Below are positions 14,777-23,108 of a stretch of 43,198 nucleotides of DNA, piece after piece. Position 1 is the first letter of the stretch, and each line of letters opens with the position of its first letter. Source of the DNA: JAPUME01 sp964605715. GTDB lineage: Bacteria > Acidobacteriota > Terriglobia > UBA7540 > JAPUME01. The stretch covers positions 1-43,198 of the forward strand of contig CAZSDV010000012.1 of assembly GCA_964605715.1 (NCBI GenBank). Reading direction: 5' to 3'. Under the pieces are notes generated by a model, which worked only from the letters and a program-made list of their open reading frames with translations, was not told the origin of the DNA and ran no database searches. The position numbers were made by a program, and so were the translations under genes.

Positions 14777-16150
14777 ATGAGCTCTGAGCTGGTTCAAATA
14801 AGAAACCCACTTTCAGTAACTCAGGTACCGTCGCTACCTAACGGCAAAACCTTCTTTTTGGAAACATTTGGATGTCAAATGAACGTGCATGACTCGGAAA
14901 AGGTTGCGGGTTTACTTACTTCGAGGGGTTACAGGCAGGTAGAGAACCATCGAGAAGCATCTCTTGTTTTTTATAACACTTGCAGTATTCGTGAGAAGGC
15001 GGCCCATAAAGTATTTTCGCGACTTGGGACCTTAAAGGGCGACCCAGATCTTAAGGGGAAGTTTATAGGCGTTCTTGGATGTGTCGCGCAGCAAGAAGGG
15101 CAGAATATTTATAAAAGAGCACCACATGTGAATTTAGTTTGTGGCTCAGCTAGCTATCCAATGTTGCCGGAAATACTAAATAAAATAGAAAACGGAAAGA
15201 AAAAAGTGTCAGGACTTTCTCTCGACGTGGATCAATGCTTTGAAACCGACATTACTCGTCGAGATGATCCATATCGTGCATATATTACAATCATTGAAGG
15301 ATGTGATAAAAGCTGCGCTTATTGCGTGGTTCCGATGACTCGTGGTCCTGAGCGTAGCCGGGCATATGAAAAAATCCTTGAAGATTGCCGCCGTTTAGTT
15401 GATGAAGGCTACACCGAGGTTCAGCTGTTAGGTCAAAACGTAAATTCTTATAGAGATCCCTCATCCCGTCGTCGAACATTTGCAGATCTTTTGGCAGCAG
15501 TGGGAACCGTCGATGGGCTTAGGCGAGTTCGGTTCACCACATCACACCCAAGAGATTTTAATTACGAGATTGTAGATGTTATTTCTGCACACTCAGTTCT
15601 TTGCAATCACATCCATCTTCCTGTTCAATCTGGATCAAACCGAATTCTCTCTCGAATGAAACGTGAATACACCCGTGAAGAGTATCTACAAATAATCAAG
15701 TATATACATAACGGTGGACGCAATATCAGCATAACCACCGATGTAATAGTTGGATTTCCAGGAGAAACCGAAGAGGACTTCAATCAAACCCTCTCCTTGA
15801 TAGAAGAAGTCGGTTATGATTCTATTTTTTCCTTTAAATATTCCCCTCGGCCAAAAACATTTGCAATTGAGATGGGAGACTCCGTAGAGGATGAAAGCAA
15901 AAGGAGGCGACTTTCAATTCTTCAAGATCGACAACGAGAAATTCAGCTCCGAAAAAACACCAAGGCGATTGGCAAAACCTACGAAGTCTTAGTTGAGAGG
16001 TCCAAAAGGGCCGATAATAGGCTGACGGGCCACACAAATTCTTACCAGACTGTTAATTTCCAAGGAAAACCTGACCTTCTCGGGAAATACGTAAATGTTA
16101 AAATCACCTCTGCGGGGCCAAGTAGTCTAGTTGGCGATGTTGTTTGGTGA
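14777..16150 (+). CDS. miaB: tRNA-2-methylthio-N6-dimethylallyladenosine synthase
   Basis: A radical-SAM methylthiotransferase that adds the methylthio group to i6A37 of tRNA. The 457-aa product has the N-terminal UPF0004 domain, whose three cysteines bind the auxiliary cluster (C33 in ETFGCQMN, C69 in YNTCSIRE, C102 in VLGCVAQ). The radical-SAM motif EGCDKSCAYCVVP holds C176, C180 and C183. The C-terminal TRAM domain (YEVLVERSKR onwards) contacts tRNA. Length and motifs agree fully with MiaB rather than MtaB or RimO. The bifunctional nuclease gene follows within about 50 bases. Confidence 0.97.
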   Translation: MSSELVQIRNPLSVTQVPSLPNGKTFFLETFGCQMNVHDSEKVAGLLTSRGYRQVENHREASLVFYNTCSIREKAAHKVFSRLGTLKGDPDLKGKFIGVLGCVAQQEGQNIYKRAPHVNLVCGSASYPMLPEILNKIENGKKKVSGLSLDVDQCFETDITRRDDPYRAYITIIEGCDKSCAYCVVPMTRGPERSRAYEKILEDCRRLVDEGYTEVQLLGQNVNSYRDPSSRRRTFADLLAAVGTVDGLRRVRFTTSHPRDFNYEIVDVISAHSVLCNHIHLPVQSGSNRILSRMKREYTREEYLQIIKYIHNGGRNISITTDVIVGFPGETEEDFNQTLSLIEEVGYDSIFSFKYSPRPKTFAIEMGDSVEDESKRRRLSILQDRQREIQLRKNTKAIGKTYEVLVERSKRADNRLTGHTNSYQTVNFQGKPDLLGKYVNVKITSAGPSSLVGDVVW

Positions 16151-16200
16151 GAGGGTAAAACTTTGCATTGTTATCCAATTTTAGTAATCTTGGGGTGTTT

Positions 16201-16686
16201 ATGGAAATGGAAATGAAAATTCGTGGTTTAATGATGGATCCAGTAACGAACATGCCTATCGTTGTCCTAAAGGATGCTGAAAGTGGCACTGTGCTACCCA
16301 TTTGGTTGGGCGTCTATGAGGCCAATGCAATTGCCTTAGAAATAGAAAAAGTTTCTACTCCTCGCCCCATGACGCACGATTTAATTAAAAATGTGCTCCT
16401 AGGGCTGGAAATGAGTGTACAGAAGGTAGTTGTGAGCGAACTAAAGGAAGACACGTTCTATGCTTTAATTTGGCTTGAAAATAACGGGAAAACAATTGCT
16501 GTTGATTGCCGACCTAGTGATGCCTTGGCAATGGCCCTGAGGATGGATTGTCCTATTTATGTTGAAGAGGAAGTGTTGAAAAAATCAAAAATTTCCAGTA
16601 ATGTAGGCGGTAAGATTACCCAAGAAGATGCCCAAAAGTGGCTCGAGAACCTAAATGAAGATGATTTGGGTCGCTACAAGATGTAG
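16201..16686 (+). CDS. Bifunctional nuclease family protein (DUF151)
   Basis: A 161-aa protein with the DUF151 fold: GLMMDPVTNMPIVVLKD, LPIWLGVYEANAIALEIE, RPMTHDLIKNVL and DCRPSDALAMALR, then a short acidic tail. Plant and bacterial members were reported to act on DNA and RNA, but the general role is unsettled. ATG 16201 is preferred over an upstream TTG at 16168. It is preceded by GGGGTG at a normal distance and the conserved region starts at once (MEMEMKIRGLMMD). It is probably co-transcribed with miaB. Confidence 0.9.
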   Translation: MEMEMKIRGLMMDPVTNMPIVVLKDAESGTVLPIWLGVYEANAIALEIEKVSTPRPMTHDLIKNVLLGLEMSVQKVVVSELKEDTFYALIWLENNGKTIAVDCRPSDALAMALRMDCPIYVEEEVLKKSKISSNVGGKITQEDAQKWLENLNEDDLGRYKM

Positions 16687-16772
16687 TGTGTCATTTGGTA
16701 CCCGTTTTTTTAGCAGCGAGCAATGTAATTCCTTTTGAAAATTTAAAGAGGGCATGATGGGTGGAGCGCTGA

Positions 16773-17534
16773 GTGAGTACCGTTATCACCGTTGCCAACC
16801 AAAAAGGTGGCGTAGGTAAAACAACCACGTCAATTAATCTTGCCGCCGCCCTTGCTCGCGAGAATCAGCGTATTCTCCTTATTGATCTTGATCCTCAGGC
16901 AAATGCAACTGTAACATTTCTTCCCCTTGAGGAAATCCAACACTCTCTTTATGATGTCCTTACTGACAAAGGGATAAAAATTGAGGAAATTGTACGCGAA
17001 TCTTCAGTGGAGAATCTTTCTATTGCGCCAGCAAAAATTTCCCTGGCAAAATTAGAATCAAGTTTAGTGGGACAGTTTGACGCACCGTTTCGACTAAAGG
17101 ACGCGATAGCTCCTGTTCGAAAAAAATACGATTTTATCGTAATAGACACACCCCCTTCTCTTAGTATTATGACTGTGAATTCCTTGGTTGCATCCACCCA
17201 CCTCCTTGTGCCGATTCAAGCAGCTTACTATGCACTCGAAGGAACTGATGATCTTCTGGATACCACTAAAAAAATACGGGCTCGCCCTAATCCAAATCTT
17301 GAATTGATAGGTGTCTTGGTAACGATGTTTGATAAACGAACAAATATATCGCGTGACACACGCCAGCACATTAAAAAGGTTTTTGGTGACAAAGTTTTTA
17401 AGACCATTATCGGTAGAAGCGTCCGATTGGAAGAAAGTCCAGCTTACAGAGAGACAATCTTTACCTACGCACCTAGTTCAACAGGAGCAATTCAATACCA
17501 GAAATTAGCTAAGGAGGTGCTCGAACGTGTCTAG
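16773..17534 (+). CDS. parA: Chromosome-partitioning ATPase ParA/Soj
   Basis: A 253-aa Walker-type ATPase of the MinD/ParA superfamily. It has the deviant Walker A KGGVGKTTTSINLA (residues 11-24), the switch motifs LLIDLDPQANAT and FIVIDTPPSLS, and the later VPIQAAYYALEG segment. The short length without an N-terminal DNA-binding domain is that of chromosomal Soj/ParA. The start is GTG 16773, with GGAG seven bases upstream. It overlaps parB by 8 bases, which indicates translational coupling. It moves or senses ParB-parS complexes on the nucleoid. Confidence 0.95.
   Translation: MSTVITVANQKGGVGKTTTSINLAAALARENQRILLIDLDPQANATVTFLPLEEIQHSLYDVLTDKGIKIEEIVRESSVENLSIAPAKISLAKLESSLVGQFDAPFRLKDAIAPVRKKYDFIVIDTPPSLSIMTVNSLVASTHLLVPIQAAYYALEGTDDLLDTTKKIRARPNPNLELIGVLVTMFDKRTNISRDTRQHIKKVFGDKVFKTIIGRSVRLEESPAYRETIFTYAPSSTGAIQYQKLAKEVLERV
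17511..17519 (+). promoter_or_regulatory. Strong ribosome binding site for parB inside parA
   Basis: AAGGAGGTG ends seven bases before GTG 17527. It fixes the unusual GTG start of parB within the last codons of parA. Confidence 0.8.
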
Positions 17535-18348
17535 GCGAGGTGGATTACCGTTGACGCTTAATATGCGCCATAACGCACATTATGTTGAAGAATTATCAGC
17601 ACGGACAGGTGCAGCCATTGGACAGATGATTGCTATCGAGAAAATAGAGCCAAATCCAGATCAACCCCGAAAAGACACGGGAGATCTTAGCAGTCTTATG
17701 GAATCTGTAAAGGAAAAGGGGGTGCTGGAGCCGCTACTCGTTCACTATAACCCCCAAGCAGATATTTACCAAATTATTGCAGGCGAGCGCCGTTTTCGGG
17801 CGGCACGGGCTGCTGGGTTACAGGAAGTTCCTTGTATTGAAAAGGATGTTGACGAAATCGAAACACTTGAAATAGCCCTAATCGAAAATCTTCAAAGAAA
17901 AGACTTAACACCCTTTGAAGAAGCTGATGGGATTTCAGTCCTTGCTGAACGCTTTAACTATACTCACGCACAACTTTCTAAAAAAATAGGGCGTTCCAGG
18001 TCAACCGTGACTGAACTTATGAGTCTCCATAATATTCCTGATGAAATAAAAGACCAATGTATTGAAACGGGGATCCTTTCTAAATCATTGCTTCTTCAGG
18101 TAGCTCGCCAGCCGAGTAAAAGCAAAATGCATGAGCTAGCAGGGCGGTTTGCGAATAGACTAATTAATCGGGACCAGGCAAGGGAGGAGAGGAAACCTAA
18201 ACGAAAATTAAAAAATTTTGTTTTTAAGTTTACTTCACCAAAAAAAGAATTTCAGGTCCAGGTACGTTTTCGTAAGTCATTAGTCCCGCGAGAAGAGTTG
18301 ATTAGGTCTTTACGGAAAGCTATAAGAGCCCTAGAAGCAAGGCGATAG
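17527..18348 (+). CDS. parB: Chromosome-partitioning protein ParB/Spo0J
   Basis: A 273-aa CTP-dependent DNA clamp. The N-terminal domain has QPRKD and the CTP-binding GERRFRAARAAGL, followed by IENLQRKDLTPFEEA. A helix-turn-helix (THAQLSKKIGRSRSTVTELM) reads parS. A basic region (about residues 217-235) and a short C-terminal dimerisation segment complete it. GTG 17527 is set by a near-perfect RBS. The usual RGLGRGL-type N-terminal box that contacts ParA is replaced by RRGGLPLTLN, which is a mild oddity. No canonical parS was seen in this window. Confidence 0.95.
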   Translation: MSRRGGLPLTLNMRHNAHYVEELSARTGAAIGQMIAIEKIEPNPDQPRKDTGDLSSLMESVKEKGVLEPLLVHYNPQADIYQIIAGERRFRAARAAGLQEVPCIEKDVDEIETLEIALIENLQRKDLTPFEEADGISVLAERFNYTHAQLSKKIGRSRSTVTELMSLHNIPDEIKDQCIETGILSKSLLLQVARQPSKSKMHELAGRFANRLINRDQAREERKPKRKLKNFVFKFTSPKKEFQVQVRFRKSLVPREELIRSLRKAIRALEARR

Positions 18349-18413
18349 AACAATCGCTATTGAGTAGGTTTCCGGATTCCTAGCACATTTAAATTAATAG
18401 CATTACGTGAAAT

Positions 18414-18782
18414 ATGAATAAGGCTATTTCAAGAGTTGGTCCTGGTCATCTAAACACATTAAAAAAACTTCAGAAATTAGGTTTTGAATTTGTGCAATAT
18501 GAACGGTTTCCTTCCCACTTAGCAGCAAAAAAAAATAAATTTGTGGTTTTACTTGAGGCCAATGCCAATGGGTGGGAAATATTCGGCCAAGCTGGATACC
18601 AATTTTCAGATGGGATTGGAATGCTTGTTAGTGATAAAAAAAGAAAATTTTTCAAGTTTCACAAGCGTATTATCTGGGCTGATAAGGCTCTCTTGTCACA
18701 GTTTGATAAATTTAAACGAGAAATAAGAGATTTGCTAAAACCTGTACCCTCCAAGAAGCAACCAGAGAAAGGGCATGCGTGA
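18414..18782 (+). CDS. Uncharacterised 122-aa protein between parB and the YpdA-family gene
   Basis: I do not recognise this family. The 122-aa product is basic, with no signal peptide or membrane segment. A central part (VVLLEANANGWEIFGQAGYQF, about residues 44-64) looks like beta strands, and a Lys/Arg-rich C-terminal half (residues 77-122) looks helical. Its stop overlaps the next gene's GTG by four bases (GTGA), so the two are translationally coupled. Its start lies 65 bases after parB. The product may act with the reductase. The real-gene call rests on the coupling and on codon structure; function is unknown. Confidence 0.75.
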   Translation: MNKAISRVGPGHLNTLKKLQKLGFEFVQYERFPSHLAAKKNKFVVLLEANANGWEIFGQAGYQFSDGIGMLVSDKKRKFFKFHKRIIWADKALLSQFDKFKREIRDLLKPVPSKKQPEKGHA

Positions 18783-19771
18783 AAGATATCCTTGACGTAC
18801 TTATTATCGGGGCTGGCCCAACTGGACTTGCTTGTGGGATCGATGCTCGAAACGCAGGACTTAAATATCTCCTGGTGGAAAAAGGCTGCCTTGTTAATTC
18901 TCTTTATCACTATCCACCGAACATGGGTTTTTTTACGAGTCGCAACCTTCTTGAAATTGGAGGTATTCCTTTTTCAAGTGTTAATGTCAAGCCTACACGG
19001 GAAGAGGCCTTAGAATACTATAATTCTGTGGCTAAATTTTTTCAGTTAGAATTCAGCTTCAATGAACGTGTTATAGGTGTTGAGGGTTCCAATAATAAAT
19101 TTTTAATTACGACAGAAAAGGAAGGAACGAGTAGACACACCTATCATAGTCGCAAACTTATAATTGCAACGGGATATTACGATTTACCAAATTTAATGAA
19201 TATTCCAGGAGAAAACCTCGGTAAGGTTTTCCACTACTACATGGGACCTTATGAATTCTTTCAGCAGAGTGTAACTGTGATTGGGGGAGCCAACTCTGCT
19301 GCAGAAACGGCATTGGATCTTTACCGACATGGGGCTGATGTAACATTAATTCATCGAGGAAAAAGACTTAGTGACACCATTAAGTATTGGGTTAAGCCGG
19401 ATATTGAAAATCGAATAAAAGAGGGATCTATTCAAGCCTTTTTTGAAGCTAACGTTGTAAAAATAACTAAAAATAAAATTTATTTTCAAAACGCAAGAAA
19501 TGGCAACCAATTCATCAAAAATAATTTTGTGTTTGCTTTAACGGGATACCATCCTGACGCGGCTTTACTTAGAAGATTTGGTGTAGAGGTAGACCCGAAT
19601 ACTCTTCGTCCAAACTGTGATACCGAAACCCTAGAAAGTAACGTAACCGGAATTTATCTTGCGGGTGTAATAATTGCAGGTGCAAAAACTAATGAGATTT
19701 TTATTGAGAATGGCCGCTTCCATGGAAAACAAATTATTGCGGACATTAACAAGAAACTGGCGGCTCAATAA
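18779..19771 (+). CDS. YpdA-family FAD-dependent bacillithiol disulfide reductase
   Basis: YpdA (Bdr) reduces bacillithiol disulfide with NADPH. The 330-aa product has the FAD dinucleotide motif IIGAGPTGLACGIDA (residues 9-23), the family segment VEKGCLVNSLYHYPPNMGFF and KPTREEALEYYNSVA. A second nucleotide motif, VTVIGGANSAAETALDLY, is near residue 164, and GIYLAGVIIAGAKTNEIFIENGR closes the protein (VIIAGAKTNEIF is the conserved part). There is no CxxC thioredoxin-reductase site, as in YpdA. It starts with GTG, coupled to the preceding gene. It suggests the cell makes bacillithiol, but no bsh gene is visible here. Confidence 0.88.
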   Translation: MKDILDVLIIGAGPTGLACGIDARNAGLKYLLVEKGCLVNSLYHYPPNMGFFTSRNLLEIGGIPFSSVNVKPTREEALEYYNSVAKFFQLEFSFNERVIGVEGSNNKFLITTEKEGTSRHTYHSRKLIIATGYYDLPNLMNIPGENLGKVFHYYMGPYEFFQQSVTVIGGANSAAETALDLYRHGADVTLIHRGKRLSDTIKYWVKPDIENRIKEGSIQAFFEANVVKITKNKIYFQNARNGNQFIKNNFVFALTGYHPDAALLRRFGVEVDPNTLRPNCDTETLESNVTGIYLAGVIIAGAKTNEIFIENGRFHGKQIIADINKKLAAQ

Positions 19772-19823
19772 ACCACTAAATCAAATACAGGGTTTTTTGT
19801 AAGGGGACAAAGATAAGTGGTAC

Positions 19824-20510
19824 TCAGAATGAACTCTGATTGCTAAAAAATGAATCATCCTCAACTGTAACGTTTATAGGCCGTGCAAGTACAAAAATTA
19901 ATTCCGTCCCTTGCGGCAGCAAAAGGTGCTTTCCTCTCTTAAATAGAGAATTAATGCCAACCGCTCCTACTCCAAGTACTGCACCATAAATAGCCCCAGA
20001 TCCCCCACTAGTTAATCCGCCAACCGTAGCAGCCGTCCCACCGATTGCCGCAGCAGTAATTGCCTCGCCTGATTTAGAGCTAGGGCCTTTAATCGTCCCT
20101 TCTTCCCCTCTCACCTTGACCCCAGGAGCCCCCTCAGCGCCTTCAAGTGGAGCAGCGATTGGAATTTCAGTGCCGGTAAAAGTTATTAATTTTTCAAGAT
20201 GGAGCCGCATTTTTCCAACCCCTTTAACGCGCCCTGGTTTTTTGACATGCGTAACTCGCCCCTCTGCATAAGTTCCTGCAGGGATAACTTCAATACCGTT
20301 TACAAAAATAGCCTGGATCAATTTTCCTTTAAAAATGCTTCCCTGCTTGCTCCGCTTAGTACTTAATGTTTTTGTTAGTCGAATATTAAGAATTGTTCCA
20401 GGGGATACAGGGTAAGCGTCTCCAGATTCATTAGAAATGAGTGGGGTTGCTATAAGTAGAAAGCTCAAGGCAAAGACTATTGAGGTGGGGAGTGCTGAGG
20501 CCTTATTCAT
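19824..20510 (-). CDS. Secreted glycine-zipper protein of unknown function
   Basis: A 228-aa protein with an N-terminal signal peptide (SIVFALSFLLIATPLIS). A beta-rich region follows (SPGTILNIRLTKTLSTKRS, IPAGTYAEGRVTHVKKPGR). A glycine-zipper segment (TAAAIGGTAATVGGLTSG, IYGAVLGVGAVG, about residues 145-180) comes next, and LLLPQGTELIFVLARPI closes it. Paired 'G-T-x-l-x-v-x-L' and 'iPaGt' elements resemble the VirB10/TrbI-type beta domain, but I cannot assign it. ATG 20510 is preferred over TTG 20567 because AGAGGAAG lies upstream and the signal peptide then starts correctly. It stands alone and converges with the reductase gene. Confidence 0.75.
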   Translation of the reverse strand: MNKASALPTSIVFALSFLLIATPLISNESGDAYPVSPGTILNIRLTKTLSTKRSKQGSIFKGKLIQAIFVNGIEVIPAGTYAEGRVTHVKKPGRVKGVGKMRLHLEKLITFTGTEIPIAAPLEGAEGAPGVKVRGEEGTIKGPSSKSGEAITAAAIGGTAATVGGLTSGGSGAIYGAVLGVGAVGINSLFKRGKHLLLPQGTELIFVLARPINVTVEDDSFFSNQSSF

Positions 20511-20727
20511 TGGCTTACTTCCTCTTGTTGGGCTATCCATTGTAAATCTTGATACTTCACTTTTCAAACACTTAGATGCCTTTTTTATTAGGAAAGTTTA
20601 CTGTTCATTGTAAATCTTCCTTCATTGCTTAAGTCCATGATGAGTACTGATTTTATTGAAAATTAGATTCCTTACAATTTCTTAGATTAATTGACCCTCT
20701 CTGCTTGGGTGAGTATACTAAATTTTT

Positions 20728-21203
20728 ATGATAAATATTCTTAGGAAAACACTCCATCCGGCCGTTGCGCTTGCTAAGGGGTTTGCAACAACGCTCAAAA
20801 ATATGCTCAGACCTACGGTTACAGAGAACTATCCAGACGAAAAGGTGAATTTCGAAGGGCGTTTTCGGGGCTTGCATATCTTGCGTCGAGATGAAAACGG
20901 ACTGGAGAAATGCGTCGGTTGTTTTTTATGCTCTGCTGCCTGCCCATCCCCCTGTATATACATAGAAGCTGCAGATAATGTCGCAGACCATCAAATTAGT
21001 GCGGGGGAGGCTCAAAGAGCTTCACTTGCAAGATCTTTAATATCGACTACAATCGATGTATTTTTTGTGGGTATTGTGTTGAAGCCTGCCCAACCGATGC
21101 AATCACGCATGGGCATGAGTTTGAAATTTCATCGTACAATGTCGTGGATTTAATTTACCGTAAGGATCGCCTTCTTGAGCCAGAGATTTCAATGAAAGGC
21201 TAA
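20728..21203 (+). pseudogene. nuoI: NADH-quinone oxidoreductase subunit I (NuoI), frameshifted
   Basis: NuoI carries two 4Fe-4S clusters of complex I. Frame one runs from ATG 20728 through RGLHILRRDENG and the first cluster motif CVGCFLCSAACPSPCIYIEA. After about position 21010 it goes out of register. The rest is in the next frame: IFNIDYNRCIFCGYCVEACP, then TDAITHGHEFEISSYN, LIYRKDRLLEPEISMKG and stop 21201-21203. The two parts together are one base short of a whole number of codons, so a single-base loss fits. It probably lies in or near GGGGG at about 21002-21007. No other nuo gene is nearby. It may be a decayed orphan copy or an assembly error. Confidence 0.85.
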
Positions 21204-21216
21204 TTAATTCGTTGGG

Positions 21217-22806
21217 TTATGGCATGCGTGCCGCTAAAAAGTGCGTATCGAATCCACCTCTTCTTTGGCGCCCCACAAGCACAACTACATCCATTCCTGG
21301 TTTTAAGCTACCCTCCATTTCCTTGAAATCTGTAGAATTTCGAATTGGTTGGCGATTTATTTCCAAAATCACATCATTTGCGCGAATACCAAGGGCATCT
21401 TCGCCAAACTTTCCTTGGTTGACGGCAACAACCAGCACGCCTGGAGTATTTTTTTCGAGGCCAAGATGTTTTGCGATATCTTCTCCTTGATCGGGTGTTA
21501 AATCCCGAACAGATACCCCTAGGCTCCCCTCCGCCATACCTGAAGGATCTCTTCCTTGTTCGGGCTGATATCCAAGGTCCTTTGCGAAAAGTATAGAGCG
21601 GTCTGCAATTTCTACCTCCAGGATTATTTTTCTTCTCCCTCTAAGTACTGATATTTTAACAACATCACCAACAGGGGTTGCGGCAACTATCCCAACTAAA
21701 TCATCACCGTCATTTACAGGAACACCGTCAACACTAAGAATTACGTCTCCTCGCTGCATACCTGCCTTACTTGCAGGGCTATTTGGAGAAACTTGATTTA
21801 TGATGATGCCATGATCAATTCCGAAACCTCTTAAAAGTGCTTCATTTGGAGCAGCGTTAAAAGTTACACCAATACTTCCCCGGACAACTCTCCCTGATTT
21901 GATAATTGAATTGTAGACACTTAGTGCTGTTTTAGAGGGGATCGCAAAACCAACTCCATCAGAACCCCTCCCTCTGGTCACAATTGCTGTATTGATTCCG
22001 ATAATTTGCCCAGCGAGGTTGATTAGTGGCCCCCCGCTATTTCCTGGATTTATAGCTGCATCAGTCTGAATGTAAGACTTGAATTGGCCTTGAGGGCCTG
22101 GCTCGAGGCCGCGCCCTTTAGCACTAATAATTCCAGCAGTTACGGTAGACCTTAAGCCAAAAGGGCTCCCGACAGCCAAAACCCAGTCCCCCACCCTCAT
22201 AGATTCAGAATCTCCAAAATCTGCATGAGGAAGGGATTGGCCTGCATCAATCTTTATGACTGCTAAGTCAGTTTCTCGGTCAGTTCCAATCACCCTCGCG
22301 TCATATTCTTGATTCACACCTTCATCTCCATGAAGTCGAACTCGAATTCGGTCAACGATTTCTCCATCTTGACCTCGGGTTACAACATGGTGATTTGTAA
22401 GGATGTAGCCTTGTTCGTCAACGATTACCCCAGATCCCAAGTTTGACTGTCTTCTAGGGGTACCACCTTCCGGCGACCGAAAAAACCGATCAAAAAGGTC
22501 CCCAAAAGGTTGTTCTTTTTGTTGTTGGCGGGGTCGGCGAGAAGAAGGTTTCGCTAAAGATTCAGATCGGATATTCACAACCGTCGGTTCAACTGATTCT
22601 GCTATTGAGGCAAAAGATGTAGATAGTTGAACGGGAGATGGAATGGTAATAGGTGCAGTAGTGCGGCCACCCTCCTCCTTTGAGGCACGAACCCCCTGGG
22701 AAACCAGGGTTCCAAGCGCAATCCCAACAGCAAGCGTAAAGAATATTATGAGAGCAGGCAGGGCCCGCCGCCCAGGTTGATTATTAATTAAATCACTGAA
22801 ACCCAT
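21217..22806 (-). CDS. Periplasmic serine endoprotease, DegP/HtrA (Do) family
   Basis: A membrane-anchored quality-control protease. It has an N-terminal helix (ALPALIIFFTLAVGIALGTL), a Ser/Arg-rich linker and a trypsin-like domain with His140 (ILTNHHVV), Asp180 (RETDLAVIKI) and Ser257 (NPGNSGGPL). Two PDZ domains follow; the first has NQVSPNSPASKAGMQRGDVIL and the second GVLVVAVNQGKFGEDALGI. Numbers are from ATG 22806. I chose that start because AAAGGAGGG at 22813-22821 is correctly spaced for it; a longer frame to 22893 is open. It converges on the broken nuoI. Confidence 0.93.
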   Translation of the reverse strand: MGFSDLINNQPGRRALPALIIFFTLAVGIALGTLVSQGVRASKEEGGRTTAPITIPSPVQLSTSFASIAESVEPTVVNIRSESLAKPSSRRPRQQQKEQPFGDLFDRFFRSPEGGTPRRQSNLGSGVIVDEQGYILTNHHVVTRGQDGEIVDRIRVRLHGDEGVNQEYDARVIGTDRETDLAVIKIDAGQSLPHADFGDSESMRVGDWVLAVGSPFGLRSTVTAGIISAKGRGLEPGPQGQFKSYIQTDAAINPGNSGGPLINLAGQIIGINTAIVTRGRGSDGVGFAIPSKTALSVYNSIIKSGRVVRGSIGVTFNAAPNEALLRGFGIDHGIIINQVSPNSPASKAGMQRGDVILSVDGVPVNDGDDLVGIVAATPVGDVVKISVLRGRRKIILEVEIADRSILFAKDLGYQPEQGRDPSGMAEGSLGVSVRDLTPDQGEDIAKHLGLEKNTPGVLVVAVNQGKFGEDALGIRANDVILEINRQPIRNSTDFKEMEGSLKPGMDVVVLVGRQRRGGFDTHFLAARMP

Positions 22807-22812
22807 ACCCAT

Positions 22813-22821
22813 CCCTCCTTT
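22813..22821 (-). promoter_or_regulatory. Ribosome binding site deciding the HtrA start
   Basis: AAAGGAGGG on the minus strand lies about six bases before the ATG ending at 22806 and directly abuts the ATG ending at 22812. It excludes the far-upstream ATG at 22893 as the main start. The rest of the divergent spacer 22822-23108 shows no clear feature. Confidence 0.7.
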
Positions 22822-23108
22822 GTACCTCTGCACAGTATACCTTAGACGTACACAACACGAAAAAAGTTTCCTAAACATAGCCATATTTTTCATTGAAATA
22901 AATTTAGCCGTATACTGGTTAGGAATAAAAAGAAATTTATTTGATTTTAATCGACTTGAGTTAAAGGGTTACCTGATAATAGATTGGTATATTTGATTTA
23001 ATCCAAGGTTTCGAAGTATTTTAGTTTCCTTTAGGGATTTAACCATGAAGGAAGGTAGTTTTATTTTCCATTCAAGCTACTCCGTATTCATTTAGACAGG
23101 GGTATAAT

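Noticed and set aside
18399..18414. parS-like 16-mer after parB
   Set aside because: It matches the parS consensus at only about 11 of 16 positions and is not palindromic, so I do not call it a parS site.
22834..22872. Sigma-E-like promoter for htrA (AAACTT and TCTAA on the minus strand)
   Set aside because: The spacer is 18 bases, longer than the usual 16, and the -35 box has a mismatch; a TATACT nearby has no matching -35.
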